Of a stretch of 35,164 nt of DNA, positions 1 to 8,331 are shown piece after piece (position 1 is the first letter of the stretch; the number at the start of each line of letters is the position of its first letter). The stretch covers positions 1 to 35,164 of the forward strand of contig CAKPYT010000020.1 in the NCBI GenBank assembly GCA_934203075.1, in the 5' to 3' direction. The translations under genes and the position numbers were made by a program. The notes under the pieces are model-generated. The model ran no database searches. It worked only from the letters and a program-made list of their open reading frames with translations, and was not told the origin of the DNA. This DNA comes from an uncultured Clostridia bacterium. Its GTDB lineage: Bacteria > Bacillota > Clostridia > Christensenellales > CAG-314.

Positions 1-80
1 CCCTTGGAGGGGGATAGGTTCGCAGAAAAAGCGAAAGAACGCTTTCTTCGAAATGTCCGCTGTTGCCGGCGGAGGAAAAG

Positions 81-110
81 AAAAACGGGCGAGGAATTTT
101 CCTCGCCCGT
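81..110 (-). terminator. Intrinsic terminator of the surface-protein gene
   Basis: A nearly perfect 12-bp GC-rich palindrome (arms ACGGGCGAGGAA and TTCCTCGCCCGT) lies just past the stop codon of the leftward gene. Read on the minus strand it is followed by a T-rich tract, the complement of the A-rich stretch at 76-85, as expected for a Rho-independent terminator. Confidence 0.85.
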
Positions 111-124
111 AAGTAATATGCGCT

Positions 125-2629
125 TTAGCGTTTATAGTGATTTTCCGGTGTGGTCTTCACCGTTTTCTTAAAGCGTTTTGTAATCAAGGTGATAATCAAA
201 ATCAAAGCCGCAACGACCATGCCCATTCCGGAGAGTAACAGCCAGTTGATGGGCTCTTTTTGCGTGGGGGTGGAGGGGGTTTCCGGTTCGTCATCCGTAT
301 CCTCGTCCTCTTCCACTTCCGGTTCGACTTCTTTCACGCGCAAATCGCGGCCGACGAAGTTTTGTTGTGCTCCTGCGCCTTCCGTCAGTTCTTTCGCCGT
401 AAGGGTAACGTCTACCACTTTTTCTTCTTCTTTCACTTCTTCGGAGATGAAAGCTTTTTCAGAAAGTTCATTAAAAGTGCTTTCCGAAAGGGTTGCAAGC
501 GCTGCGCTGTCGAACACGACAATGCCTTGACTGCCTTTTTCATTCAAAGTAGCAACCGTAGCGTCTCTGTCGCCGTTCCACAATTCCAACGTGGCTGTTT
601 TATCGTATTCACCCGTTGCAACCAGGAAGTTGAACTGATAGAACCCGTCGCCGAAGTCCGTTACGCTTTCTGCATTCAGGATGCGGCCGCTTGCCAGCCC
701 TGCAGCCGTCAGACTGTTGGAGAGCACGGTGGTTCCGTTTGCTTCCTCCGTCGTGAGGGTAGTGGGCTTCAGGGTCAGGTATACGTTTGCCTTTGCTCCG
801 TCTTTTGCTTTGGCCAATACGCTGATGCGATAGAAGCTGTTTTTAGTAAGCGTAAAGCTGTTGTAGATGCCGCTTGCGGTTTTCACACTGTGGTCAATCA
901 CATATACGCTTTCTCCGCCGTAAGTCGGGAAGTCCGCCGCGGTAAGGGCAATGCCGCTTAATGCAAAGTTCGTTTTGGTCAGCACGCCGCTCTTGACGGA
1001 AGCAAGGTCGTTCGGAACAAGTTCGTTGTTGCCGCCGACAAAAGCCATGCCGCCATACAATACGGTCCAGTTCGAAGCAGCCATCGGGTAGGTGCCCGGG
1101 TCATTCGTCAAAGTGGAAGAGAAGCTGCCGTTCGTCAGGGTAGAGCTGTTCGAAGAAGCCAAAGATAACGATTTGGAATAGCTGCCGCCTGCAGAAGAGT
1201 ATTCGCTTGCGGTGATTTCCACCATTTCGAAATCCGTCAGGTAAAGGGTTCCGGTGGTGGCTACGTCGCCCGCATTCGGAATTTTCTTTCCGAGGTATGC
1301 CTGCAGCGACAGGGTGTGATCCGCTTCGTTATCCGGTTGAATGAAGAAACTGTATTCTACCCAGCCGTTGTAGGTGCTTTCATCATCGTCCGGGGTGGCA
1401 ACGTTGCTGAATACGGCAGAGTTGCCGGACGCATTGTCCGTAAGGTACAGGTAAGCACCGAGGTTTTGCAATGTATTTTCCGTTTTGACCCACATCGAAA
1501 CACGATAGTATTTGTTCGCAGGTGCGTTTACGGCAATATTGGCAAAAGATACGCCTTTGGAAAGTTTCGTCGTGTCGCTGTTTGCAATTTCGTAAATCTT
1601 GCTGAGCGCGGAGGAGCTTGCGTAGAAGGGCAGTTCTTCCTCCGTGTGTTGCGCGCGGTATTCGTCGTGCGTCAATACACCCACTTCGCTTCCCGCCGGA
1701 ACCCAAGTGCTATCAAACAGGTTTGTAGTCGTGTCCGTATCGCTTTCGTAAGAGTGGTTGGAAATGCGAGCCGCCGGAGTTTCCGCATTGGCTACGAAAG
1801 CGCCCTTGGTGCTCTTTGCAGAGATAGCTCCGTCCACGAACAACGTTCCTTTTGCCGGGTTGCCCGAGGTGCCGCAAGCCACTTCCAGATAGGCCGCGTT
1901 CGAGGAAGTTTTGCTGGATTCAATCAAAAATTTGTATTCCGTCCAGCTATCGTCGTTCACTACGGTAATTTCTTCCAGAACGGTTGCACTTGCCGTGTAG
2001 CTGTTTTTCAGACGAATCGTAGCAGTGCCTTCCGTCAGGGATGCTTTGACCCAAACGGAAATCTCGGTATACAACCCGCTGGAGAAAGACAAACTGGAAG
2101 AAACGACGGAAGCATAGGTTGTCGTCTTGTTTGCAATCAGCAGCACTCGCTTGCTGTCTACGTAATCTTCGTCCGTAGAGTAATCACGGGAAAGCGTAGG
2201 CGTCTGCGGATCGGTTACGGTCAGCCCGCGTTTTGCCAGCTCTTCCGCCACTTTCGCAAACCCTGCGCCGGTATCAATGACGCCGACCGTAGATTCTTCG
2301 TTATTCTCGCGGTTGATACGCCAATCTTTCGGCAAATAGGGATACAGCACCGTAGGACCTTCGGCAATCGTATAGTCGAAGTTGCCGTTGGAAATTGTAC
2401 CGTATTCGGTCGGGGACTGAATCGGATCGTTTTCCTGCTCGGACGGAGTCGGTGCCTGATACAACGCAAAAATCAAAGTCAGCGTCAGCACGATGACGGT
2501 CGCAACCGAAACGATGCTCAACGTCCATTTCTTTTTCCGTTGCACTTGTGCGGCCAGCGCGGAAGGAACCGCAGCGGTTTTCGCTTTGCCTCCGGCCGGG
2601 GTGTAAGTTTTCTTTGTGTTCTTACTCAT
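125..2629 (-). CDS. Large membrane-anchored surface protein with three beta-rich repeats
   Basis: Predicted extracellular protein of 834 residues; no exact family recognised. The N-terminus is Lys-rich and followed by a membrane segment at about residues 35-57. Three related units follow, at about 77-272, 292-472 and 497-712. Each has an aromatic-ISVWVKA-like strand, a W/Y-x-F/Y-x-F-like strand and a closing GTLFVDG-like strand, the pattern of a galactose-binding or carbohydrate-binding jelly roll. An acidic Glu/Asp/Pro stalk (about 765-790), a second membrane segment (about 795-817) and a short basic tail finish the protein. There is no LPXTG motif, so anchoring would be by the membrane segments. 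I chose ATG at 2629 because AAGGTGA sits 7 bases upstream; a GTG three codons earlier would lie inside that site. Binding to glycans is inferred from fold resemblance only. Confidence 0.8.
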   Translation of the reverse strand: MSKNTKKTYTPAGGKAKTAAVPSALAAQVQRKKKWTLSIVSVATVIVLTLTLIFALYQAPTPSEQENDPIQSPTEYGTISNGNFDYTIAEGPTVLYPYLPKDWRINRENNEESTVGVIDTGAGFAKVAEELAKRGLTVTDPQTPTLSRDYSTDEDYVDSKRVLLIANKTTTYASVVSSSLSFSSGLYTEISVWVKASLTEGTATIRLKNSYTASATVLEEITVVNDDSWTEYKFLIESSKTSSNAAYLEVACGTSGNPAKGTLFVDGAISAKSTKGAFVANAETPAARISNHSYESDTDTTTNLFDSTWVPAGSEVGVLTHDEYRAQHTEEELPFYASSSALSKIYEIANSDTTKLSKGVSFANIAVNAPANKYYRVSMWVKTENTLQNLGAYLYLTDNASGNSAVFSNVATPDDDESTYNGWVEYSFFIQPDNEADHTLSLQAYLGKKIPNAGDVATTGTLYLTDFEMVEITASEYSSAGGSYSKSLSLASSNSSTLTNGSFSSTLTNDPGTYPMAASNWTVLYGGMAFVGGNNELVPNDLASVKSGVLTKTNFALSGIALTAADFPTYGGESVYVIDHSVKTASGIYNSFTLTKNSFYRISVLAKAKDGAKANVYLTLKPTTLTTEEANGTTVLSNSLTAAGLASGRILNAESVTDFGDGFYQFNFLVATGEYDKTATLELWNGDRDATVATLNEKGSQGIVVFDSAALATLSESTFNELSEKAFISEEVKEEEKVVDVTLTAKELTEGAGAQQNFVGRDLRVKEVEPEVEEDEDTDDEPETPSTPTQKEPINWLLLSGMGMVVAALILIITLITKRFKKTVKTTPENHYKR

Positions 2630-2703
2630 TCTTTTCACCTTGTCTTGTAATAATTTGTTGCCTTGTAGAAAGCAAAGAGAACACTCTGCCTCATACTCTC
2701 AAT

Positions 2704-2732
2704 ATTCTAACTCAAAACGCGCTAAAAATCAA
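2704..2732 (-). promoter_or_regulatory. Sigma-A promoter of the surface-protein gene
   Basis: On the minus strand TTGATT is followed after 17 bases by TAGAAT, about 75 bases upstream of the start codon of the leftward surface-protein gene. Spacing is optimal and both boxes are close to consensus. Confidence 0.6.
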
Positions 2733-2869
2733 TTACTATTCTTCACTATTTTATAGTATTTTCCAAAATCGTCTAAAAATCTGGTGAAACGGGAACACTT
2801 TGTGTCGTTCGAAAGAAAGAATTGTGTTCAAAAAGAAAAAAGAGGGAAAGAAACGGGAGGGAACAGAAC

Positions 2870-3226
2870 GTGACAAAGCAAAGACTTTCGCTTTTGGCCT
2901 GTGGCATTGCCATCGGGTTCATCAACGGATTCCTCGGCGGCGGGGGAGGGATCCTTGTGGTAACGGTACTTTTAACCGTATTGAAAATTCCGCAGCAAAA
3001 AGCACATGCCACGGCTCTGTGGGTGATTTTGCCCTTGAGTCTGGTCAGTGCCGTGTTTTACGTGCTTACCGGCAGTGTGGATTGGTTCTGCACGCTGTTT
3101 GTAACGATCGGCGTTGTTGCGGGCGGAGTTACCGGGGCACTGCTTCTGAAAAAGAGCAACGATGTATTCTTAAAGTTGTTGTTTTCCGTGGTGATGATTG
3201 CGGCCGGCGTGCGGATGCTTTTGTAA
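2870..3226 (+). CDS. Half-length TauE/SafE family permease, first of a pair
   Basis: Hydrophobic protein of 118 residues matching the N-terminal type of repeat in the TauE/SafE (DUF81) family, which exports sulfite, sulfoacetate and similar organic anions. The family signature is visible near the N-terminus as GFINGFLGGGGG, followed by about four membrane helices. A complete family member has about 250 residues with two such repeats, so this is one half. The GTG start is preceded by GGGAGGG with an 8-base spacer; an in-frame extension upstream is Lys/Arg-rich and lacks a ribosome site. The next gene encodes the other half, so the two products probably form a heterodimer. The substrate cannot be read from the sequence. 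Confidence 0.8.
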   Translation: MTKQRLSLLACGIAIGFINGFLGGGGGILVVTVLLTVLKIPQQKAHATALWVILPLSLVSAVFYVLTGSVDWFCTLFVTIGVVAGGVTGALLLKKSNDVFLKLLFSVVMIAAGVRMLL

Positions 3227-3330
3227 CGATACGCGCACGGGTTTCCGGGGGCAAGGGAGAATTGCGGTTGCTCGTTGGAGGAGAAACCAACCATAACGCA
3301 AGTCGAAAGAAATAAGGAGAAATAAGGGAC

Positions 3331-3840
3331 ATGGAGATTGTTTGGTATATCGTATTCGGGTTTGCTTCCGGAATTCTGGGAGGGATGGGCATGGGCGGCG
3401 GAACATTGCTGATTCCGCTTTTAAATTTTCTGGATCTTCCGCAGCAGTCGATACAGGCGGCAAATCTCATCAGTTTTTTGCCGATGGCCGTTGTGGCATT
3501 GACACTGCATTTTCGCAACGGACTGGTACAAACAAAGGAAACGGAGTGGTTGATTATTCCCGCTGCAATCACCGCTGCCGTGGGGGCGTTCTGGACCAAA
3601 GACGTTTCCGCAAAATTGCTGCGCATTTGCTTCGGCATCTTTTTGGTGCTGCTGGGCGTCTGGCAGTTCGTGAAAGGGGTAAAAAGTAAAAAAGCGCAAG
3701 GGAGCGAAAAAGAAAGATCTTCTGCAGAGGGGAATGGAGGCAAGGAGGAAAAAGCCGTGGAGTGTGGGCAAAGCGACCCCGAAGAGGCATCCGGAAGGAA
3801 AGTGCAAACGGAGGAAACGAAAAAAGATCGCCGGGAGTGA
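3331..3840 (+). CDS. Half-length TauE/SafE family permease, second of a pair
   Basis: Protein of 169 residues. Residues 1-115 form one TauE/SafE repeat with the glycine-rich signature GILGGMGMGGG near the start and about four membrane helices. Residues 116-169 are a highly charged Lys/Glu-rich tail that is unusual for the family and probably cytoplasmic. The ATG is preceded by AAGGAGA at 10 bases. The gap to the first half-gene is 104 bases and holds no terminator I can see, so the two are likely co-transcribed. The glycine-rich motifs of the two proteins differ, arguing for an old split or duplication with specialised halves rather than a recent copy. Function as an anion exporter is inferred from the family. 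Confidence 0.8.
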   Translation: MEIVWYIVFGFASGILGGMGMGGGTLLIPLLNFLDLPQQSIQAANLISFLPMAVVALTLHFRNGLVQTKETEWLIIPAAITAAVGAFWTKDVSAKLLRICFGIFLVLLGVWQFVKGVKSKKAQGSEKERSSAEGNGGKEEKAVECGQSDPEEASGRKVQTEETKKDRRE

Positions 3841-3982
3841 GCGTCGTAAGCGGAGGCCCCCGAGGAGGGCTGTGCGGCACGTGTAAAACGGTGCGGCCTC
3901 CTTGCGGCCTCTTTTATAAAGTTAAAATAATTTCCGTAAAACGAAAAAAAGAAAAAGGGAAAAAGAAATCCGAAATTTATTG

Positions 3983-4020
3983 AAGTAAACAACGATTGGT
4001 TTGTTTACTTTTTTATTTTT
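3983..4020 (+). terminator. Terminator between the TauE pair and the rnf operon
   Basis: A perfect 10-bp inverted repeat, AAGTAAACAA and TTGTTTACTT, with an 8-base loop is followed directly by TTTTATTTTT. The stem is AT-rich, so efficiency may be moderate. It separates the TauE genes from rnf. Confidence 0.75.
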
Positions 4021-4046
4021 GTATGTTACACTGTTGACGTTATAAA
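4019..4046 (+). promoter_or_regulatory. Candidate promoter of the rnf operon
   Basis: TTGTAT and TATAAA are separated by 16 bases, directly after the upstream terminator and about 57 bases ahead of the rnfC start. The -35 box overlaps the terminator T-tract, so the assignment is tentative. Confidence 0.45.
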
Positions 4047-4102
4047 TATTGATTGTGGGGCGTTCTGCACTTCCCATCAATCGAACGTTTAGGAGGAGTA
4101 TT

Positions 4103-5386
4103 TTGGCTAAAATCGAAACGAAAACGTTCCCGCGCGGAACCCATTTCGACGACAGAAAGTACACCGCCGGGAGCCCCATCGAAGTGATGCCCGCCCCGAG
4201 CGATGTGTATCTTGCACTGTCTCAGCATGTGGGTGCCCCTGCGAAGGCCGTAGTTGCGGCGGGGGACAAGGTAAAACAGGGCCAACTCGTGGCGGAAGCA
4301 AGCGGAAACGTCAGCGCGAATATCTATTCGTCCGTCAACGGGGAAGTGGTCGGGGTCGAAAAACGCCGTAACAATCAAGGGGTGTTGGCAGACTACGTGC
4401 ACGTCAAGGCCGACGGAAGCGAAGGAACATGCACCCTCTCCCCGCTGGAAACGATCAATCGCGAAACGGTGACGAACCGCATTCGCGAGGCCGGTATCGT
4501 AGGGCTGGGCGGCGCAGGTTTTCCGACGGCGGTGAAGGTCGCGGCGGACGTAGATACGTTAATTATTAACGCTGCGGAATGCGAACCGTACCTGACTTGC
4601 GACCATCGCCTGATGCTGGAGCATCCGGAAGAGGTCATCGAGGGCGTTCGGCTGTTGGCAACGGCTTGCGGAGCGACAAGTATCATCATCGGTGTGGAAG
4701 AAAACAAGGTGGATGCTTATGAAGCGCTGTGCGGTCACGAAGGCGTGCAGGTGCAATTGCTGAAGAAGAAATATCCCCAAGGCGCCGAAAAACAGCTGAT
4801 TTATGCTTTGACCAAACGGAAAGTTCCCGCAAAAGGGCTGCCGAAGGATGTGAAGGTTAACGTCAATAACGTTGCAACGGCTTACGCCGTGTACGAAGCG
4901 GTAAAGCGGAACAAACCGTTGTACGAAAGAGTCGTTACCGTCAGCGGACGCGGGTTCAAGCAGCCGAAGAACCTGTTGGTAAAGGTTGGTACGCCGTATC
5001 AGGCATTGGCGGATTTCTGCGGCGGTATGAGCGAAGAAACCGTAAAACTGATTGCGGGCGGGCCGATGATGGGTTTTGCTTTGACGGACGTTTCCGGTGT
5101 CGTCACCAAGACGGATTCCGGTCTGTTGGCATTGGAGGCCTCCGAAGCGTTTCTCGGCGAATCCACCGCATGCATCAATTGCGGCAGATGTGCAACCGTT
5201 TGCCCCATGAATCTGATGCCGATGTATATCGATTTTAATGCGCAGGCCGGAGATTTTGCCGCTGCCGCGCAATATGGGGCAGAGCACTGTATCGAATGCG
5301 GTTGCTGTGCATACGTTTGCCCGGCAAAACGCAACATCGTGCAAAGCGTGCGTTTAACGAAAGCAGAATTGAGGAGGAGAAAGTAA
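4103..5386 (+). CDS. rnfC: Rnf complex subunit RnfC
   Basis: Peripheral cytoplasmic subunit of the ferredoxin:NAD+ oxidoreductase, holding the NADH site and passing electrons to or from RnfB. The 427-residue protein has the N-terminal barrel-like region, a nucleotide/FMN-binding glycine-rich segment (GIVGLGGAGFPTAVK) and two C-terminal [4Fe-4S] motifs: C357, C360, C363, C367 and C396, C399, C402, C406. The start is TTG at 4103, chosen because AGGAGGA lies at 4091-4097; an in-frame TTG at 4049 has no ribosome site. It is first of six tightly packed genes, with one base between its stop codon and the rnfD start. Rnf can use Na+ or H+ as coupling ion; this subunit does not decide which. Confidence 0.95.
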   Translation: MAKIETKTFPRGTHFDDRKYTAGSPIEVMPAPSDVYLALSQHVGAPAKAVVAAGDKVKQGQLVAEASGNVSANIYSSVNGEVVGVEKRRNNQGVLADYVHVKADGSEGTCTLSPLETINRETVTNRIREAGIVGLGGAGFPTAVKVAADVDTLIINAAECEPYLTCDHRLMLEHPEEVIEGVRLLATACGATSIIIGVEENKVDAYEALCGHEGVQVQLLKKKYPQGAEKQLIYALTKRKVPAKGLPKDVKVNVNNVATAYAVYEAVKRNKPLYERVVTVSGRGFKQPKNLLVKVGTPYQALADFCGGMSEETVKLIAGGPMMGFALTDVSGVVTKTDSGLLALEASEAFLGESTACINCGRCATVCPMNLMPMYIDFNAQAGDFAAAAQYGAEHCIECGCCAYVCPAKRNIVQSVRLTKAELRRRK

Positions 5387-5387
5387 T

Positions 5388-6383
5388 ATGGCAAAACTCG
5401 TATTAGGCGGTTCTCCTCACGTCAGAACCAAAAGAACGACGAAAAGCATCATGATCGACGTTTGTATCGCGTTGATTCCTGCTTTCGTTGCGGCTGTTTA
5501 TTACTTCGGTTTGAACGCCTTGCTCATCACGGTTATTTCCGTTGCGGCAGCGATTGCTTCCGAAGTCGTGTATCGTCTCATTCTCAAAGTTCCGTTCCGG
5601 CGCATCTGGGCCGAATTCGATTTCTCGTCGGTCGTGACGGGGATTCTGATTGCGTTCAATATGCCGTCGAACATCGAATGGTATGTCCCTGCTTTGGCAA
5701 GCATCTTTGCCGTAGTGGTGGTAAAAATGTTGTTCGGCGGAACAGGCAAAAACTTGTTTAATCCCGCAATTGCCGGGCGTATTTTCGCTTTTATCAGTTT
5801 TTCCAGCATGGCAAGTGCTTTCGGCGAACCGTTGACCTCGGCGGACTATGCGTTCGGTAATTTCGTAACGAAGCCTTTTTCCGGCGCTACTCCGTTGCAG
5901 CAGATGCTGCAGGGCAGCATTCCTACGGATACGTTGTCGCTCTTTTTGGGCAACCATGCAGGGGTCATCGGCGAAACGTGTGTTTTGGCGTTGCTCATCG
6001 GGTTTGTCTATCTGATTGTGCGCCGCGTAGTAGATTGCCGTTTCCCGCTGATTTATATTGCGGTCACCGGTTTATTCACGGTGGCTCTGAACGGCTTTGA
6101 TTTTGCATATTTCCTGCCGTCGATTCTGAGCGGCGGATTGATGCTCGGCGCTATTTTTATGGCGACGGATTACGTAACGACGCCGAACACCAAGCTCGGC
6201 AACTATCTCTATTTCGTATGCCTCGGGCTGCTGACGGCAGGGCTGCGCAAAGCTACCGGTTGTGAAGTCGTGTCCTTTGTGATTCTGTTAATGAACCTTA
6301 CCGTACCGCTGTTCGATAAGTACCTGATGCCGAAACCCTTCGGGATGAAAGAAGCACAGGCTCGTACAAAGGAGGAACAATAA
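5388..6383 (+). CDS. rnfD: Rnf complex membrane subunit RnfD
   Basis: Integral membrane subunit of 331 residues, homologous to NqrB, that carries covalently bound FMN and takes part in ion translocation. About nine hydrophobic segments are visible. The flavinylation motif SGAT lies at 165-168, making T168 the expected FMN-bearing residue. Attachment needs an ApbE-type flavin transferase, which is not encoded in this window. The ATG follows a GAGGAGG ribosome site inside the end of rnfC, so the two are translationally linked. Confidence 0.95.
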   Translation: MAKLVLGGSPHVRTKRTTKSIMIDVCIALIPAFVAAVYYFGLNALLITVISVAAAIASEVVYRLILKVPFRRIWAEFDFSSVVTGILIAFNMPSNIEWYVPALASIFAVVVVKMLFGGTGKNLFNPAIAGRIFAFISFSSMASAFGEPLTSADYAFGNFVTKPFSGATPLQQMLQGSIPTDTLSLFLGNHAGVIGETCVLALLIGFVYLIVRRVVDCRFPLIYIAVTGLFTVALNGFDFAYFLPSILSGGLMLGAIFMATDYVTTPNTKLGNYLYFVCLGLLTAGLRKATGCEVVSFVILLMNLTVPLFDKYLMPKPFGMKEAQARTKEEQ

Positions 6384-6385
6384 TT

Positions 6386-7672
6386 ATGAAAAAGATAAAT
6401 CCTTCTTTTATGACGGTGTTGGTGCTGGTGATCATTGCACTTTGTTCCGGGGCGATTCTTGCCGTAGTGAACGACGTTTGCTACGTGTCGGAAGAAGAAA
6501 AGAACAATCGTGCTCTTGCGAAAGTGTACGAATCGAAGTCTTTCACCACGAAAGAAATCAACGCCGAGTTCGCCGGAAGACCCTGTGCGGACGATTCTGC
6601 CAATACGGATACCGTCAAAGGCGTTTGGCAGGCGGAGGACGGAACCTACGTGCTGAAAGCCCGCGGAAACGGCGGCTACAGCAACGGTTGGGTGGAAGTG
6701 ATGGTTGCACTTTCTGCCGATCCGGAAAATGCAAAAAATATTTTGATTAAAAACGTTGCTCTGAGCGATAACGAAGGCCAAAGCTTCATCGGGAACGTCA
6801 ACGCAGCGTTTTTGGCTCAGTTCAAAAAGAGCCTTGCGGATGACTTTATGCTGAATAAGGAAAGCACCGGCGAAGGAACTTATATCGATCCCGTTTCCGG
6901 AACCAGCAAGTCTTCCCGTGCCATTAAAAATGCGGTGAATATCGCATTGTACTACGCACGTAACGCACTCGGCCTGGGCGAAAATCCGGAAGCGGACGGC
7001 TTGAAAGCCGTATTGCAGCTGGATGCGGCTTATGCTTCCTTCACGATGGCAAGCACGCCGATTTATGCGTTGTATCAACAAAACGAAACCGTGAAACTGA
7101 ATTACGTTTACGTCTCTTCCGTTGCAGAGCAACAAAACTACGTCGGTTTTGTGTTTGCCGCGGGCAACGAAACGATTGCCGTCATGGCAGCGAAGGACAC
7201 GGCTTCCGTCCTGCAGGCGAAAGTGCTTGCAAACGGTGCGCTTACGGGGGATCCGTCGGCGGAAAACAAAGCCGTAATCGACGTACAGGTTGCAGTTTAT
7301 ACCAAACTTTTGAAAAACCCGGCATCGGCCAGCATCAAGAGTGTGGAAAAGGCCACGGAAGGTGAAAAAGCGACCTACACCGTTATTACCCGTCAGGGCG
7401 TGTACGGTATGGATCCTTCGATTACCGTAAAAGTCGTGGTGGAAAAAGGCACGGTAACGTCGGTAGAGTACCTCAGCCAGATCTGGCAGGGGGCCGAAAT
7501 CTTCGGAGATAAGGCAGTGAAGGCAGAAGCGTTTGTCGGCAAAACGATCACGACTTTGGAACAGATGCAAATCGGTTCCGAAGGGTTCGGTGCCGGGGCT
7601 ACGAACACTTCGCATAATATTTACGACGCCGTAAGATTCTGCCTGTACGATCAGCAGGGAGGCGCAAACTGA
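6386..7672 (+). CDS. rnfG: Rnf complex subunit RnfG with tandem FMN-binding domains
   Basis: Membrane-anchored flavoprotein of the Rnf complex; the FMN-binding domain faces outward. The protein has 428 residues, about twice the usual length of roughly 200. One membrane helix spans about residues 8-28. Two FMN_bind-like domains follow. The first, about 75-195, ends in SGTSKSS (171-177). The second, about 235-420, ends in AGATNTS (403-409). Standard RnfG is flavinylated on the final Thr of a [S/T]GAT motif, so T406 is the confident site. The first domain has SGTS, with Thr in place of Ala and Ser as the potential acceptor, and may be inactive. The gene starts 2 bases after rnfD with GGAGGAA upstream. 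I see no frameshift that would suggest a sequencing artefact. Confidence 0.92.
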   Translation: MKKINPSFMTVLVLVIIALCSGAILAVVNDVCYVSEEEKNNRALAKVYESKSFTTKEINAEFAGRPCADDSANTDTVKGVWQAEDGTYVLKARGNGGYSNGWVEVMVALSADPENAKNILIKNVALSDNEGQSFIGNVNAAFLAQFKKSLADDFMLNKESTGEGTYIDPVSGTSKSSRAIKNAVNIALYYARNALGLGENPEADGLKAVLQLDAAYASFTMASTPIYALYQQNETVKLNYVYVSSVAEQQNYVGFVFAAGNETIAVMAAKDTASVLQAKVLANGALTGDPSAENKAVIDVQVAVYTKLLKNPASASIKSVEKATEGEKATYTVITRQGVYGMDPSITVKVVVEKGTVTSVEYLSQIWQGAEIFGDKAVKAEAFVGKTITTLEQMQIGSEGFGAGATNTSHNIYDAVRFCLYDQQGGAN

Positions 7673-7673
7673 T

Positions 7674-8330
7674 ATGAAAAAGAAAGATATTATTCTGAAC
7701 GGGTTAATTCGTCAGAACCCGATCTTTAAATTGGTGTTGGGTACCTGCCCGACGCTGGCATTGACCACCGCTCTTTCGAACGGCATCGGCATGGGGCTTG
7801 CGGTCACGTTCGTATTGACCTGCAGCAACGTTGTAATTTCGTTGTTGCGCAAAGTTATTCCGGATAAGGTCCGTATTCCCGCATTCGTTTTGGTCATTGC
7901 GACTTTCGTTACGGTAGTACAATTGGTTATGGCAAAATTCTTGCCGGATCTGTACGATTCGCTGGGGGTCTTCTTGCCGCTGATCGTGGTGAACTGCCTG
8001 ATTCTTGCGCGTGCGGAAGCATTTGCAAGCGTAAACGGCGTGTTGGACAGCGCCATCGACGGCGTCTCCATGGGGCTCGGTTATATGGCAAGCATGTGTA
8101 TTATGTGCACCATTCGTGAAGTGCTCGGCAAAGGGGAATTGCTCGGAATGCACCTGTGGGATTTCAAAATCGCCTTCTTTGCCAATGCGTCCGGTGCGTT
8201 CTTTACGTTCGGCGTGCTGATTGCTCTCTTCACGTGGGTCAGCGGCATTGTGGAGCGTAAGGCCAAACAAAAACAATACGCAGTCGAGCACGCCGTGCCG
8301 GTTGCGGCAGAAACCGCGGAGGTGAAATAA
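7674..8330 (+). CDS. rnfE: Rnf complex membrane subunit RnfE
   Basis: Integral membrane subunit of 218 residues with about six helices, homologous to NqrD. RnfE and RnfA form an inverted-topology pair that binds an intramembrane iron-sulfur cluster between them. Candidate ligand cysteines are C25 in LGTCPTLAL and C108 in IVVNCLIL, matching the positions in RnfA. The start codon is one base past the rnfG stop codon with GGAGG upstream. The C-terminus has a short polar tail after the last helix. Confidence 0.95.
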   Translation: MKKKDIILNGLIRQNPIFKLVLGTCPTLALTTALSNGIGMGLAVTFVLTCSNVVISLLRKVIPDKVRIPAFVLVIATFVTVVQLVMAKFLPDLYDSLGVFLPLIVVNCLILARAEAFASVNGVLDSAIDGVSMGLGYMASMCIMCTIREVLGKGELLGMHLWDFKIAFFANASGAFFTFGVLIALFTWVSGIVERKAKQKQYAVEHAVPVAAETAEVK

Positions 8331-8331
8331 G

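Noticed and set aside
1316..2650. Long open frame (444 codons) on the plus strand opposite the surface-protein gene
   Set aside because: No ribosome site, no recognisable domain and Arg/Cys-rich random composition. The minus strand has a promoter, ribosome site, terminator and coherent repeats.
3852..3920. GGAGGCC / GGCCTCC repeats read as a terminator after the TauE pair
   Set aside because: Arms are far apart with an unstructured interior and only four T residues follow; the hairpin at 3983-4020 is a better terminator.
6209..7615. Open frame of 468 codons antisense to rnfG
   Set aside because: Composition is typical of a shadow frame (His/Phe/Arg-rich), it lacks a ribosome site, and it would cross the rnfD/rnfG junction of a clear operon.
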